From Paenibacillus antibioticophila (GTDB taxonomy: Bacteria; Bacillota; Bacilli; Paenibacillales; Paenibacillaceae), in contig NZ_HG005139.1 in the NCBI RefSeq assembly GCF_000455265.1, forward strand, positions 1,156,477 to 1,208,724: DNA of 52,248 nt, read 5' to 3'. Positions 8,735 through 16,900 of this stretch are shown here, one piece after another. The notes under the pieces are model-generated. The model was given only the letters and a program-made list of their open reading frames with translations, did not search any database and was not told the DNA's origin. Both the position numbers and the translations under genes were made by a program. Position 1 is the stretch's first letter, and every line of letters starts with the position of its first letter.

Positions 8735-9755
8735 CAGAAATATCAATCGACTTTTCGAAGCCCTTACGCCAAATACCGAAAAAAAAGAAAAAATGCTTCA
8801 AAATATTTTAGTGCACAGCAGGGATGGAGTTAAAGGGAAAACAGGACATGCTTTTTCAAAACGTTTAAGACCCGCCTTATTGGTTGCTATCTTGATAGTT
8901 TGTTTATCCACAACTGCTCTTGCAGGGGCATATATGGGATTAGATGATGTGTTTATGAGATTTCTTAATCCGGTAAATCAAGAGCAAGCACAATATTTGT
9001 CAAATGGCGCTTATGTAGTTGATAAACAGGTGAACAACAAGAATGGGACGCTTCATATTAAACAAGTGCTCGGCGATAGTAATCTGACCTATATCTTAAT
9101 GGACTTTATTGCACCTGAAGGTACCGTATTAGATGCGGCACGGTACCGATTTTTAAATTACGACATTCCAACAAATCAGGATTATATGGGCGTAGAATTT
9201 AAAGTGCTTGACGATGGCGATCACAGTGACAATAGAATTAGCCTGGTTATGAGCATCCTAACGAAAACTTCCATAGCCGGTCAAAACGTGCACTTCCAGC
9301 TCAAGGATCTACAAGCGGCAGATCCGTATCCAGGCATTTTTACAACGGTTATACCGGACGCTTGGGAAACAGATTTCAAGCTGGATTTCAAGGAGTACTC
9401 TACCCCTTATAACGTCAATAAAAGCCTTGACATGTTTGGTTACGGGGCTGTACTAGAAACGATCTCCATTTCACCGATTTCAATTTCATTAAAGCTAGAG
9501 AGCAGTTCAATGGATGATATTTACGAAGCTGCCGGATCCTTAAAGGAAATTGGGGTTAATCAACACTTGGATAACTTTCCGGTCACGATAAAATACCAGG
9601 ATGGTACGACGGAAACGACAAACCTGTTTAACGGATTGCATTTGATGGAAAATGGCACGCAATTATTTACGGTTAAAACATTTGAAAATGTAATCAATAC
9701 CAAGGAAATCGTATCAATCGTCTTTTTTGATAAGGAAATACCGATTAATAACTGA
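8727..9755 (+). CDS. DUF4179-type membrane anti-sigma factor (probable)
   Basis: The start is TTG 8727, 7 bases after AGGAGGGA (8712-8719) and overlapping the end of the sigma gene. The 342-residue product has a cytoplasmic N-terminus of about 48 residues (ALTPNTEKKEKMLQNIL, a helix suited to grip the sigma factor), a single membrane segment (about 49-70, PALLVAILIVCLSTTALAGA) and an extracytoplasmic part of about 270 residues with a beta-rich pattern. This matches DUF4179-containing proteins commonly paired with ECF sigma factors in Paenibacillus and Bacillus. It should sequester the sigma factor and release it on an envelope signal. No zinc-binding anti-sigma (HxxxCxxC) motif is visible, so it is not the classical ZAS type. 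No strong terminator follows. Confidence 0.75.
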   Translation: MSSRNINRLFEALTPNTEKKEKMLQNILVHSRDGVKGKTGHAFSKRLRPALLVAILIVCLSTTALAGAYMGLDDVFMRFLNPVNQEQAQYLSNGAYVVDKQVNNKNGTLHIKQVLGDSNLTYILMDFIAPEGTVLDAARYRFLNYDIPTNQDYMGVEFKVLDDGDHSDNRISLVMSILTKTSIAGQNVHFQLKDLQAADPYPGIFTTVIPDAWETDFKLDFKEYSTPYNVNKSLDMFGYGAVLETISISPISISLKLESSSMDDIYEAAGSLKEIGVNQHLDNFPVTIKYQDGTTETTNLFNGLHLMENGTQLFTVKTFENVINTKEIVSIVFFDKEIPINN

Positions 9756-9879
9756 TGTTCCTGCATTGATCCATTTTATTTTTTTCTGTTTAGTTCATAT
9801 TCAGTTCATATTGTCGTCATGGAAAGGACATCTTGATTGGCTAGACTTGCATTAGCGGTCTGCTACGCCAGCAAACAGA

Positions 9880-10169
9880 TAACGACAGGAGCGAATGAGT
9901 TTGACTAGCGATCCTGCTGTTTATTGCTATCGTGTACGGTCGACAAAATCAGAAGTCATTCAGAACAGAAAAGAATGGAGCAATACGGTCAGCACGTCTC
10001 TGTAGACGGGAAACAAATGAATGTTTACATTCACGGTCAAGGAGAAGAAACCGTTGTGATTCTGCCTGGCTTTGGCACAGCGGCGCACGCACTTGACTTT
10101 AAGCCACTCATAGAAGAGCTGTCCCCGAATTATAAAGTCGTAGTGATTGAGCCATTTGGTTACGGATTG
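9880..10169 (+). pseudogene. Alpha/beta hydrolase, 5' piece, frameshifted and truncated
   Basis: From about 9948 the frame reads DKIRSHSEQKRMEQYGQHVS, followed by VDGKQMNVYIHGQGEETVVI and LPGFGTAAHALDFKPLIEEL, up to EPFGYGL. This is the N-terminal third of a membrane-anchored alpha/beta hydrolase, oxyanion region included. A hydrophobic anchor (LAILLFIAIVYG) lies just upstream in a different frame, so there is also a frameshift at about 9948. Homology stops at about 10169, where leftward transposase sequence begins, so the catalytic serine, aspartate and histidine are all missing. In intact relatives the text continues GYGLSD. The gene was broken by the element described next. The stretch 9756-9880 shows nothing beyond a doubled AGTTCATATTC near 9792. 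Confidence 0.7.
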
Positions 10170-10930
10170 TGACAACAGCCGCCGTTATGATTCGTTCCTC
10201 TATCATTTCAATATGCGTTTTGTAGCCAAAAAATGAGGAATCCACACTTTTGTGACCGACCATTGCATCCTGATCTTCTGATATCCAGAGATTTTCAAGG
10301 TCGTTTGTGACCGTTTCTTTGAGCAGGTTGAGAGGTTCTTTTATTTTGGGTAGCGCACAGACTCCACTCTCAGCTTCGATAATCTTGATAAGTTGTTGGC
10401 AGTAGGCAACTTCATCCTCCAGCACATCATTCGTATTTTTTGTTGGGGACTTGGCCTTGAGAGATTCATCAACCTTGTATATGGCCTTTCTTAGTTTTCG
10501 GGAACGTCCTGCAAGATTTCTCGCGGAGACATCCGATTATAGTGAGCTTTGTATGTGTCGCATCGACGATGGATGGCTTTGCATTGGATGATTCCCTTTT
10601 CGATTGCGATTTCTACCGTCTTGTTAACCAACATGTCGAGTAGGTTTCAAGTCTTTTAGTCGAAACTCTCGACGATGTCGGCATCAGACAATTCAAATAT
10701 GGTTTTTAAGCAACAGGTGCTTGAACATCTGAATCGGGTTGATTGCGTTTCTACCATTATCCAAACAGTAGTTCTGTATTAGCTCTTCATATACAAAGGA
10801 AAAATCAACGAGCTCATTGATTATTCGCAACACGTTATCTTTCGGCACAACCAAGTTATATAGTTCGATATATGCACTTAAGACCAGAGTTTGCTGGAAC
10901 TGTTCCACGTAGGATAATCAGCTCTTTGTG
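10170..10930 (-). pseudogene. Decayed IS1182-family transposase
   Basis: Read leftward, the N-terminus is at 10908 (MEQFQQTLVLSAYIELYNLV, then VPKDNVLRIINELVDFSFVY), typical of IS1182 transposases (VPxDHLLRKID...DFSFIY). After a frameshift near 10700 it continues TIFELSDADIVESFD. Further pieces are KTVEIAIEKGIIQCKAI, YNRMSPREILQD, and then (10425-10170) LWISEDQDAMVGHKSVDSSF with FGYKTHIEM and EERIITAAVVT, the conserved DDE-domain block. There are several frameshifts and stops, and the C-terminal third is absent. The left edge abuts the broken hydrolase exactly, so it is the cause or the beneficiary of that truncation. Confidence 0.75.
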
Positions 10931-10958
10931 CGAAAAATGGCCGAATATCAGGAATGGC

Positions 10959-10988
10959 CGTTCAGACATATGCACAAATGTCTGAACG
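10959..10988. repeat. 11-base inverted repeat, possible IS end
   Basis: CGTTCAGACAT (10959-10969) is exactly complementary to ATGTCTGAACG (10978-10988), with an 8-base loop. It lies about 50 bases beyond the transposase start, where an IS terminus would be expected. No matching copy was found at the other, truncated side. Confidence 0.35.
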
Positions 10989-10989
10989 A

Positions 10990-11034
10990 TCAAAAAACAA
11001 GGACCACAAGGGAATATTCCTTTGTGGTCCTTGT
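10990..11034 (-). terminator. Terminator of the leftward secreted-protein gene
   Basis: ACAAGGACCACAA (10997-11009) pairs with TTGTGGTCCTTGT (11022-11034), a perfect 13-base stem with a 12-base loop. On the minus strand it is followed by TTTTTTG, so it ends transcription of the leftward gene, whose stop codon is about 80 bases away. Confidence 0.75.
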
Positions 11035-11113
11035 TTGTACTAAATTATCTACGAGAACATTAGAATCCTTTTCTCTACTTTTCCACTTCATCTTAAATAT
11101 ACAAATTTTCTTA

Positions 11114-11824
11114 TTACAACTCCGTAAGCTCTGCCCAAACAGTAGTACTATACGAATTGCTGTGAAGCTTCCAAGAGAAGTCTGCACCTGCCCAGAACTC
11201 CGCATAAGCAAGGAAACCAGGTGTTATCTCATCGAAATTATAAGTTTCTATATAGTTACTATTTGGTGATCTGAAATTCCATTCAGCAACAAAGATATTA
11301 TCTTTTGCTGTTATTCCATATCCCATAACTCTCAATCTTGGAATAGCTTTATGGTTTGAAATTGTGGTTCCCCCATTATCAGTTATAGCGGCTATAGCAG
11401 TAATAAATCCTTTAAATGCGAAACCGCCAAGTCCGCCTGCTCTTTGCGTTGCTGTAAAATCTGCATAAGAGCAAAGTTGTATATCTGTATAATTTAAGTT
11501 ACAAGTTCCATACCCCTTAAAATGTCCCGAACCCAGAGCAAAGGTTGAAACTTCAGGGGGAGATGAAGGGAGGATATTTCTTCCTTGTTGATGAAGATCA
11601 TTAATTAGTTGTTCAAGATCATCTTTCGATGCATTTAGTTCTTTGATAGTAACTGTTACTTCATCGCCATTATCTTTTACAACTGCTTCTTCAGTAGTAC
11701 TAATTACTTCAAAACCATTAATATACTCTTTCGATTCTTGATCTGCTGAAACTGTACCGCCACCAATCAATGTTAGAAATAAGCTTAGTGACAAGAATGA
11801 AGTTAAACCTTTACTTAATTTCAT
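11114..11824 (-). CDS. Small secreted protein of unknown function
   Basis: I prefer ATG 11824 (GGAAAGG lies 11 bases before it); GTG 11833 is in frame but too close to the site. The 236-residue product has a clear Sec signal peptide (basic MKLSKG, then hydrophobic FLSLSLFLTLIGGG, with cleavage near VSA-DQ). The mature protein starts with an acidic, possibly coiled segment (NASKDDLEQLINDLHQQG) and a Ser/Pro linker (LPSSPPEVS). A Gly/aromatic-rich domain follows, with only two cysteines 12 residues apart (GTCNLNYTDIQLCSY), possibly a disulfide. I recognise no family. It is AT-rich against its surroundings and sits divergent from a 36-residue membrane peptide, beside an IS remnant. It could be an exoprotein, an antimicrobial factor or a surface factor. 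Confidence 0.75.
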   Translation of the reverse strand: MKLSKGLTSFLSLSLFLTLIGGGTVSADQESKEYINGFEVISTTEEAVVKDNGDEVTVTIKELNASKDDLEQLINDLHQQGRNILPSSPPEVSTFALGSGHFKGYGTCNLNYTDIQLCSYADFTATQRAGGLGGFAFKGFITAIAAITDNGGTTISNHKAIPRLRVMGYGITAKDNIFVAEWNFRSPNSNYIETYNFDEITPGFLAYAEFWAGADFSWKLHSNSYSTTVWAELTEL

Positions 11825-11842
11825 CTTTTTCACAACCTTTCC

Positions 11843-11870
11843 ATTATAATGGTATATATACTAGGTACAA
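11843..11870 (-). promoter_or_regulatory. Probable promoter of the secreted-protein gene
   Basis: On the minus strand, TTGTAC (11870-11865) and TATAAT (11848-11843) are separated by 16 bases, about 19 bases before the ATG. The -10 lies in a palindrome (CCATTATAATGG). Confidence 0.45.
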
Positions 11871-11930
11871 TTATCCAATAAAATGATATAATTGTAAATA
11901 TAATATTTCAAATTTTAGGAGGTTAATGGG

Positions 11931-12041
11931 ATGAATACATCTGGAAGTATCATTGGTCTGGGAACAATAACTGTTTTTTTAGTCATTCTTATATTATTTA
12001 TATTTTTAGTATTATTTATCATTAAACGAATCAAAAAATAG
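11931..12041 (+). CDS. 36-residue single-span membrane peptide
   Basis: ATG 11931 follows a strong AGGAGG (11917-11922). The product is M-N-T-S-G-S-I-I-G-L-G, then a purely hydrophobic span of about 20 residues (TVFLVILILFIFLVLFII), ending KRIKK. It has the shape of a small membrane toxin, holin-like or regulatory peptide with a positive inside tail. A possible -10 (TATAAT, 11887-11892) lies about 40 bases before it. It is divergent from the secreted protein, and a terminator follows at 12125. The translation signals make a real gene likely; the function is unknown. An antitoxin gene or RNA is not obvious. Confidence 0.65.
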   Translation: MNTSGSIIGLGTITVFLVILILFIFLVLFIIKRIKK

Positions 12042-12124
12042 AGACTCGCTGTATTTGAGCACTTTAACAATTATCTAACGGCACAAGTAAGCGAAACGGG
12101 AAACGGAGCCGAATAACGACAAAG

Positions 12125-12170
12125 AAAGAAGACATCCAACCCAATATCTGGGTAAAGATGTCTTCTTTTT
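12125..12170 (+). terminator. Rho-independent terminator
   Basis: AAAGAAGACATC (12125-12136) pairs with GATGTCTTCTTT (12157-12168), followed by TT and GTTG, with an inner AACCCA/TGGGT extension. It would end the transcript of the 36-residue peptide gene. The rest of the 12042-12298 gap holds nothing I can assign. Confidence 0.7.
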
Positions 12171-12298
12171 GTTGTGCATCTAACCACCATGTGAAGAAGC
12201 GCGAGTTCTTCAGTGGACTCGATAATTCCAGGGGCATCTTCTGGATTGCTATCGATTTAATAAACTCCGCTTCAACCATACAGGAAAGCTTCCTCGTG

Positions 12299-13429
12299 TT
12301 ACCCTCGAGCCTGACTCATCTCCACACACATCAGCACGAAAGCGCCGACCCCATGCAGATCGTTCTCACTGGTAGGGCGGGCGATATAGTGGGCATAGTC
12401 CCCGATGCCGGTGCCGATGCAGATTTGACCGATCACAAGTCCGCCATGCTCATCAAAGGTCAGGGTATCAATCACACCTTGATATCCCTTCCACGCATAC
12501 TCCAAATAATCCGGGCTAAGGAATCCAAGTCTTACCGCTTTTGCGATAGCTTGAGCAAATAAGGAGGTGCAAGAGTTCTCTAACCAATTGTCAGCGAGAT
12601 GTCCCTTGTCGACAACCTGATACCAGCGCCCTGTAGCGGTGTCCTGATATTTTACGACGGCTTCAAGCAGACTTTGCAGGATTTGGATCAAGGTAGCACG
12701 ATCCTTATGCTCCGCCGGGTTATGCTCCAGCATTTCAAGCAAGGCGACAGGAACCCAGCCAATCGAGCGTCCCCAGAACTCCGGGGCCAGACCCGTCTCG
12801 GGATCAGCCCATATCGCAGCTTTGGTCTCGTCCCAGCCATGATAGAGCAGGCCGGTAACGGGATCTTTGGTGTGCTTCTCTAACAAAAGCGCTTGTGCGG
12901 CGATCATGTCAAAGAATTCGTCTTTGCCGAATGTTTTCGCATACAGTGTTGCAATTGGTCCGCCCATATACAGGCCATCCAGCCACATTTGATTCGGATA
13001 GTGATCTTTATGCCAGAACCCGCCTGAAGAATTGGTCTTCCATGACTCAAAGTGCGACACGAGTTCGTCCAGCGCCTTTTTGTATCGGTCATCCCCGGTT
13101 TGCTCAAGCAAATTAAAAAGAAGCACCCCAGGCTGTATATCATCCAGCTCCGTAGAATTGTACTTTCTGATGCTGCCGTCCGCCCGAATATTACTGTCGA
13201 CCCAGCTCTTGATGTAATGGTAATAGGCAGGGTTTTGAGTGATTTCCCAGCACTTCTCCATCCCTGACAGAAATACGCCCTGATGATAATGAAAACGGTC
13301 GGGAGGAAGCTCCTCTGGCTTAAACTTGTTCATTAGCGCTTCACATCCCAGCTCCGCCCACTCGATTGGAGAGCGCTGCATCGTATCTGATGGGCTCAAA
13401 GACGACGAACGATTTCCGTAATTGTTCAT
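12299..13429 (-). CDS. GH105 unsaturated rhamnogalacturonyl/glucuronyl hydrolase (YteR-like)
   Basis: ATG 13429 is preceded by AAGGAGG at 10 bases. The 376-residue product has no signal peptide, so it is cytoplasmic. It shows the (alpha/alpha)6-barrel repeats of GH88/105 enzymes: HYHQGVFLSGMEKC, DDIQPGVLLFNLLEQTGDDR, NQMWLDGLYMGGPIATLYAK, APEFWGRSIGWVPVALLEML and NWLENSCTSLFAQAIAKAV. Asp151 in QMWLDGLYMG occupies the position of the catalytic aspartate of YteR. Such enzymes remove the unsaturated uronic acid from disaccharides left by rhamnogalacturonan or related lyases, giving rhamnose and a keto-uronate. It is divergent from an AraC regulator, which probably controls it. A second, different GH105 is encoded at 23443; they are paralogues with little identity, probably splitting substrates. 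Confidence 0.88.
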   Translation of the reverse strand: MNNYGNRSSSLSPSDTMQRSPIEWAELGCEALMNKFKPEELPPDRFHYHQGVFLSGMEKCWEITQNPAYYHYIKSWVDSNIRADGSIRKYNSTELDDIQPGVLLFNLLEQTGDDRYKKALDELVSHFESWKTNSSGGFWHKDHYPNQMWLDGLYMGGPIATLYAKTFGKDEFFDMIAAQALLLEKHTKDPVTGLLYHGWDETKAAIWADPETGLAPEFWGRSIGWVPVALLEMLEHNPAEHKDRATLIQILQSLLEAVVKYQDTATGRWYQVVDKGHLADNWLENSCTSLFAQAIAKAVRLGFLSPDYLEYAWKGYQGVIDTLTFDEHGGLVIGQICIGTGIGDYAHYIARPTSENDLHGVGAFVLMCVEMSQARG

Positions 13430-13576
13430 CTGTACCTAACCTCCTTGGAATTGAACCCATCATAGCACAAGAAAATACACATTTTTTGCGATTATCGCCA
13501 GAAACCTCTTATATCTTGCGTTAAATTGAGCGGTAAATTATGATGGGGAAAAGGGTTGGAATAGAAGGCAGGCGGG

Positions 13577-14419
13577 ATGATGGAAGAGATCAATTATGTG
13601 AATGCACAAACCACCTTCTCGGTCTCTTACCGGAAGGCGAGCAGCCATCATATGAAGATTAATCATTTACACAGCAGCTATGAATTCTTCTACTTAATGT
13701 CCGGCCAGCGAAGGTTCTTTATTAAGGACCGGACCATGGTTGTAGATGAAGGGCATATCATCATAATCGGCCCGAATGTGCTGCACCGGACCACGGATGC
13801 GAACACATCACAATATGAAAGATTGGTAATCAATATCCACAGTGAGGAGCTGGCTTGGGCGGATCGAATATCCCCGGACTTCATCAATCGACTGCTTGAC
13901 CATGAGTATCTGATTCTAAAATTCCCTCCGCAAACGGCGATGCTGATCGAGGAGCTGTCACGGAGCATCATCAAGGAAATTCGGGACTGTAACCCTGGAT
14001 TTGAGCTGTATACTCAAACCCTTGTATTCCAGATGCTCATCCTTTGCAGCAGACATCTATTGAACAGCAGCGCAGATTCCACGGAAGTCCAAAACCCGGC
14101 GGCATATGAGCGAATATTTGAAGTAGTCAGGTATATGAACAGTCACTACATGCAGGACATGTCACTCCCCTTGGTGGCGGAGAAATTTTATATCAGTCCC
14201 TATTATTTGAGCCGATTCTTTAAAGAAGCGACAGGCTTTACTTTTATAGAATATTTGAACCATGTGCGCGTGAAGGAAGCGAAGCAACTGCTAGAGAACT
14301 CCTCCATGAAAGTAAATCTGATCGCGAGAAAAGTTGGCTTTGGCAGTATCACTCACTTTGGGCGGGTATTCAAGCAGGTGACAGGACAGGCGCCGCTGTA
14401 TTATCGGAAGAAGGGATGA
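13577..14419 (+). CDS. AraC-family regulator with cupin sensor domain
   Basis: ATG 13577 (or 13580) follows GGCAGGCGGG. The 280-residue product has an N-terminal cupin-like ligand domain (about 15-95: SSHHMKINHLHSSYEFFYLM, then GQRRFFIKDRTMVVDEGHII) and a C-terminal AraC DNA-binding domain (about 180-280) with two helix-turn-helix units (MSLPLVAEKFYISPYYLSRF and KVNLIARKVGFGSITHFGRV). It is divergent from the first GH105 gene across 147 bases, so it is its likely regulator, responding to a sugar product. Its 3' end overlaps the oppositely oriented AraC gene by 19 bases. A decayed copy of its C-terminus lies at 27955-28144. Confidence 0.9.
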   Translation: MMEEINYVNAQTTFSVSYRKASSHHMKINHLHSSYEFFYLMSGQRRFFIKDRTMVVDEGHIIIIGPNVLHRTTDANTSQYERLVINIHSEELAWADRISPDFINRLLDHEYLILKFPPQTAMLIEELSRSIIKEIRDCNPGFELYTQTLVFQMLILCSRHLLNSSADSTEVQNPAAYERIFEVVRYMNSHYMQDMSLPLVAEKFYISPYYLSRFFKEATGFTFIEYLNHVRVKEAKQLLENSSMKVNLIARKVGFGSITHFGRVFKQVTGQAPLYYRKKG

Positions 14420-15273
14420 TGGGACTCCCGATAAGCCCTGGGTGTCAGTCCGGTCAGCCTTTTAAACATTTTCCCGAAGTGGGAAAAGTTATCGAAGCCG
14501 GCGAGCTCAGACACATGGGTAATGCTGTGATCAGTCTCACGAAGCAATCGCTCCGCTTCCTTTACGCGGGTGAGATTCACGTACTCGGCGAAGCCAAAAC
14601 CAGTGACCTGCTTGAACATTCTGCTCAGATAACTTTTACTAATGAAAAAATGACGAGATAGCTCATCCAGCTCAAGCGGCTCCCCAAAGTGAAGATTGAT
14701 ATAACGAACAACGTCTGAAATTTTGCGTTGAACCGAGGAGGATTCCTGCTTCGGCAGCGACTCGAGCTTAAGGAAGCTACGTGCCGTATATAGCAATAAT
14801 TCACTTGCTATATGAGAGATGCGTAAGCGATATCCGGGCTGTTGCTCATTCAATTCTGTGAGCAGGGTATGAAACAGGGCTTCGAGCTGCAACTGCTCCT
14901 GAAGGTTAAGTCTCAGCAGCGGAAATTCCTGGAGAAAAGGAGATAAGAGCAAGTCCCTTTCTTCTGCAGGCAAATCATCGAAATAGGACGGTGCGAAGTA
15001 GAGTACGATTCGTTCATGGTTTGGCGCATCCGAGTCGGACGTCTTATGAACGGCATTCGACTCGATGAATACAAGATCGCCTGACTGTACCTGGTAGACA
15101 TCATCTTTGATAAAATAGTTGCGCTGTCCGCTGAATAAATAATAGAGCTCATACTCCCGGTGGTAATGATCTGTCGCCATGGAATAATGGCCCCTTCTGC
15201 GATCGAATTCCAGATAGAAGGGGTCATTTTTATGTCCAAATCGAAGGATGTCAGGAAAATGGGAAAGCTTCAT
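14401..15273 (-). CDS. AraC-family regulator with cupin sensor domain
   Basis: The start is ATG 15273 (AAGGAG 7 bases before); an in-frame ATG at 15336 has no site. The 290-residue product has a cupin sensor (HYHREYELYYLFSGQRNYFI, then KDDVYQVQSGDLVFIESNAV) and a C-terminal AraC domain (ELDELSRHFFISKSYLSRMF; SITHVSELAGFDNFSHFGKM). Fold and length match the neighbouring AraC gene, and sequence is clearly related but divergent. It is divergent from the Gfo/Idh dehydrogenase at 15422 across 148 bases, so it probably controls that gene. The tail-to-tail 19-base overlap with the other AraC gene means no separate terminator is possible between them. Confidence 0.88.
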   Translation of the reverse strand: MKLSHFPDILRFGHKNDPFYLEFDRRRGHYSMATDHYHREYELYYLFSGQRNYFIKDDVYQVQSGDLVFIESNAVHKTSDSDAPNHERIVLYFAPSYFDDLPAEERDLLLSPFLQEFPLLRLNLQEQLQLEALFHTLLTELNEQQPGYRLRISHIASELLLYTARSFLKLESLPKQESSSVQRKISDVVRYINLHFGEPLELDELSRHFFISKSYLSRMFKQVTGFGFAEYVNLTRVKEAERLLRETDHSITHVSELAGFDNFSHFGKMFKRLTGLTPRAYRESHHPFFR

Positions 15274-15421
15274 GAGAACACTCCTTAACGAAATACTTAC
15301 TTCCTTTATCATATGACAAAAAAAGCGGGTTATCAAAGAAAATCAGCTTTAAAAGCGGAGAAAACAATTCTTTATTGTGTTAAGTTACCAATGAAGAAAT
15401 AAACTCAAAAGGAGCTATAAC

Positions 15422-16708
15422 ATGAACAAGAAAAAGTATGTGCTTGTTGGAACCGGAGGCCGCGCGGAGTTTTTTTATTCTGCCATTGCCAAGCCATTCA
15501 GTGAGACTTCGGAGCTGGTTGCCTTTTGTGATATTAATCAGACACGGATGGACTATGCCAACCAGCTTCTTGAAGAAAAGTACAGCTATCCTAAGGTGCG
15601 GACCTACCTTGCAGGGCAGTTCGATGAGATGATTGAGGCCGAAAAGCCGGATGCAGTTATCGTAACCAGCGTGGATCGCACGCATCACAACTATATCATC
15701 CGGGCGATGGAGCTTGGCTGTGATGTCATTACGGAAAAGCCGATGACTGTAGATGAAGACAAATGCCAGGACATCCTTGATGCGGTTAAGCGAACGGGGC
15801 GCCAGGTAAGAGTCGCCTTTAATTATCGCTATGCGCCGCATCATACCAAAGCCCGCGAGCTCATTATGGATGGGGTGATCGGGGATGTGCATTCGATCCA
15901 CTTTGAATGGCTGCTCAATACGATGCATGGTGCGGATTACTTCCGCCGCTGGCACCGGGACAAACGGAATAGCGGGGGATTGCTTGTTCACAAATCGACG
16001 CATCATTTCGATCTGGTCAACTTCTGGATTGGCTCGCAGCCGGATGAGGTATTTGCCTTTGGGGATTTGCTATTCTATGGCAGGGAGAACGCTGAGCAGC
16101 GGGGAGTAACCAGCTTTTACGAGCGGGCCACAGGGAATCCGAACGCCAAGGACGATCCCTTCGCACTGCATTTGGATGAGAATTCGCACTTGAAGGCGAT
16201 GTACCTGGATGCAGAGCATGAGGACGGCTACCGGCGCGACCAAAGTGTATTCGGCGACGGGATCAGCATTGAAGACACGATGGGCGTCATTGTTCGATAC
16301 AAGAATAAAGCGATTTTGACATATTCCTTGAATGCGTATATGCCATGGGAAGGCTACCGTATTGCCTTTAACGGCAGCAAAGGGCGAATGGAGATGACGA
16401 TTGTGGAGCAATCATATGTCAACTCCGGGGGAGACAAAGCGCTGGAAGGTGCGCTGAAGGATAAGCGTATTCTAGTCTATCCGATGTGGAAGCCGCCTTA
16501 TGAGGTTGAGGTTGAAGAAGGGGAAGGGGGCCATGGTGGAGGAGATCCGATTTTACTTCAAGATATGTTTGGCATTCCAGTCGTGGACCGATTTAACCGA
16601 GCTGCCAACCATGTGGATGGAGCAAGATCCATTCTTACCGGGATCGCTGCCAATCGTTCGATTCGAACAGGCCAGGCGGTCAGGGTGGATGATCTGGTCA
16701 AGTTTTAA
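15422..16708 (+). CDS. Gfo/Idh/MocA-family NAD(P)-dependent dehydrogenase
   Basis: ATG 15422 follows AAAAGGAGC. The 428-residue product is longer than the usual 330-390. It has a Rossmann start (YVLVGTGGRAEF, residues 6-17), the family's EKP motif (ITEKPMTV, Lys106), a structural HHFD-like motif (LLVHKSTHHFDLVNFWIG) and a C-terminal alpha/beta substrate domain with insertions around 220-260. Such enzymes oxidise or reduce sugars, sugar acids or inositols at a ring carbon, in the cytoplasm. A glycine-rich EEGEGGHGGGDP near residue 360 is a subfamily feature of larger Gfo/Idh proteins. The substrate is not readable from sequence. It lies between AraC regulators in a rhamnogalacturonan locus and has its own terminator, so it is a single transcript. 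Confidence 0.85.
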   Translation: MNKKKYVLVGTGGRAEFFYSAIAKPFSETSELVAFCDINQTRMDYANQLLEEKYSYPKVRTYLAGQFDEMIEAEKPDAVIVTSVDRTHHNYIIRAMELGCDVITEKPMTVDEDKCQDILDAVKRTGRQVRVAFNYRYAPHHTKARELIMDGVIGDVHSIHFEWLLNTMHGADYFRRWHRDKRNSGGLLVHKSTHHFDLVNFWIGSQPDEVFAFGDLLFYGRENAEQRGVTSFYERATGNPNAKDDPFALHLDENSHLKAMYLDAEHEDGYRRDQSVFGDGISIEDTMGVIVRYKNKAILTYSLNAYMPWEGYRIAFNGSKGRMEMTIVEQSYVNSGGDKALEGALKDKRILVYPMWKPPYEVEVEEGEGGHGGGDPILLQDMFGIPVVDRFNRAANHVDGARSILTGIAANRSIRTGQAVRVDDLVKF

Positions 16709-16750
16709 TTCGCTAACCCACAATTAATAATAGAAAACAGTCGTTTCACC

Positions 16751-16784
16751 ACCGCCTGATACATATCTTCGGGCGGTTTTTTTT
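16751..16784 (+). terminator. Rho-independent terminator
   Basis: ACCGCCTGA and TCGGGCGGT form a short GC stem with a 9-base loop, followed by eight T residues (16777-16784). It lies about 45 bases after the dehydrogenase stop. Confidence 0.8.
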
Positions 16785-16861
16785 GTGTAAAAAAATGGTT
16801 GATAATGCACGCAGGGCGAAATATATTTAAATTAACTTGAAATAGTTCATATAAATTGAAA

Positions 16862-16875
16862 TGAAAGCGAATTCA
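16862..16875 (+). promoter_or_regulatory. Candidate cre (CcpA) site
   Basis: TGAAAGCGAATTCA differs from the cre consensus TGWAANCGNTNWCA at one position only. It lies 26 bases before the start codon of the membrane AraC sensor, fitting carbon catabolite repression of the sugar locus. Confidence 0.55.
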
Positions 16876-16900
16876 AACGGGAAAAGAGGGGCTTTGAGCA

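Noticed and set aside
12064..12279. Leftward 71-codon frame behind the first GH105 gene
   Set aside because: It spans a terminator hairpin and has no RBS; the sequence resembles nothing I know.
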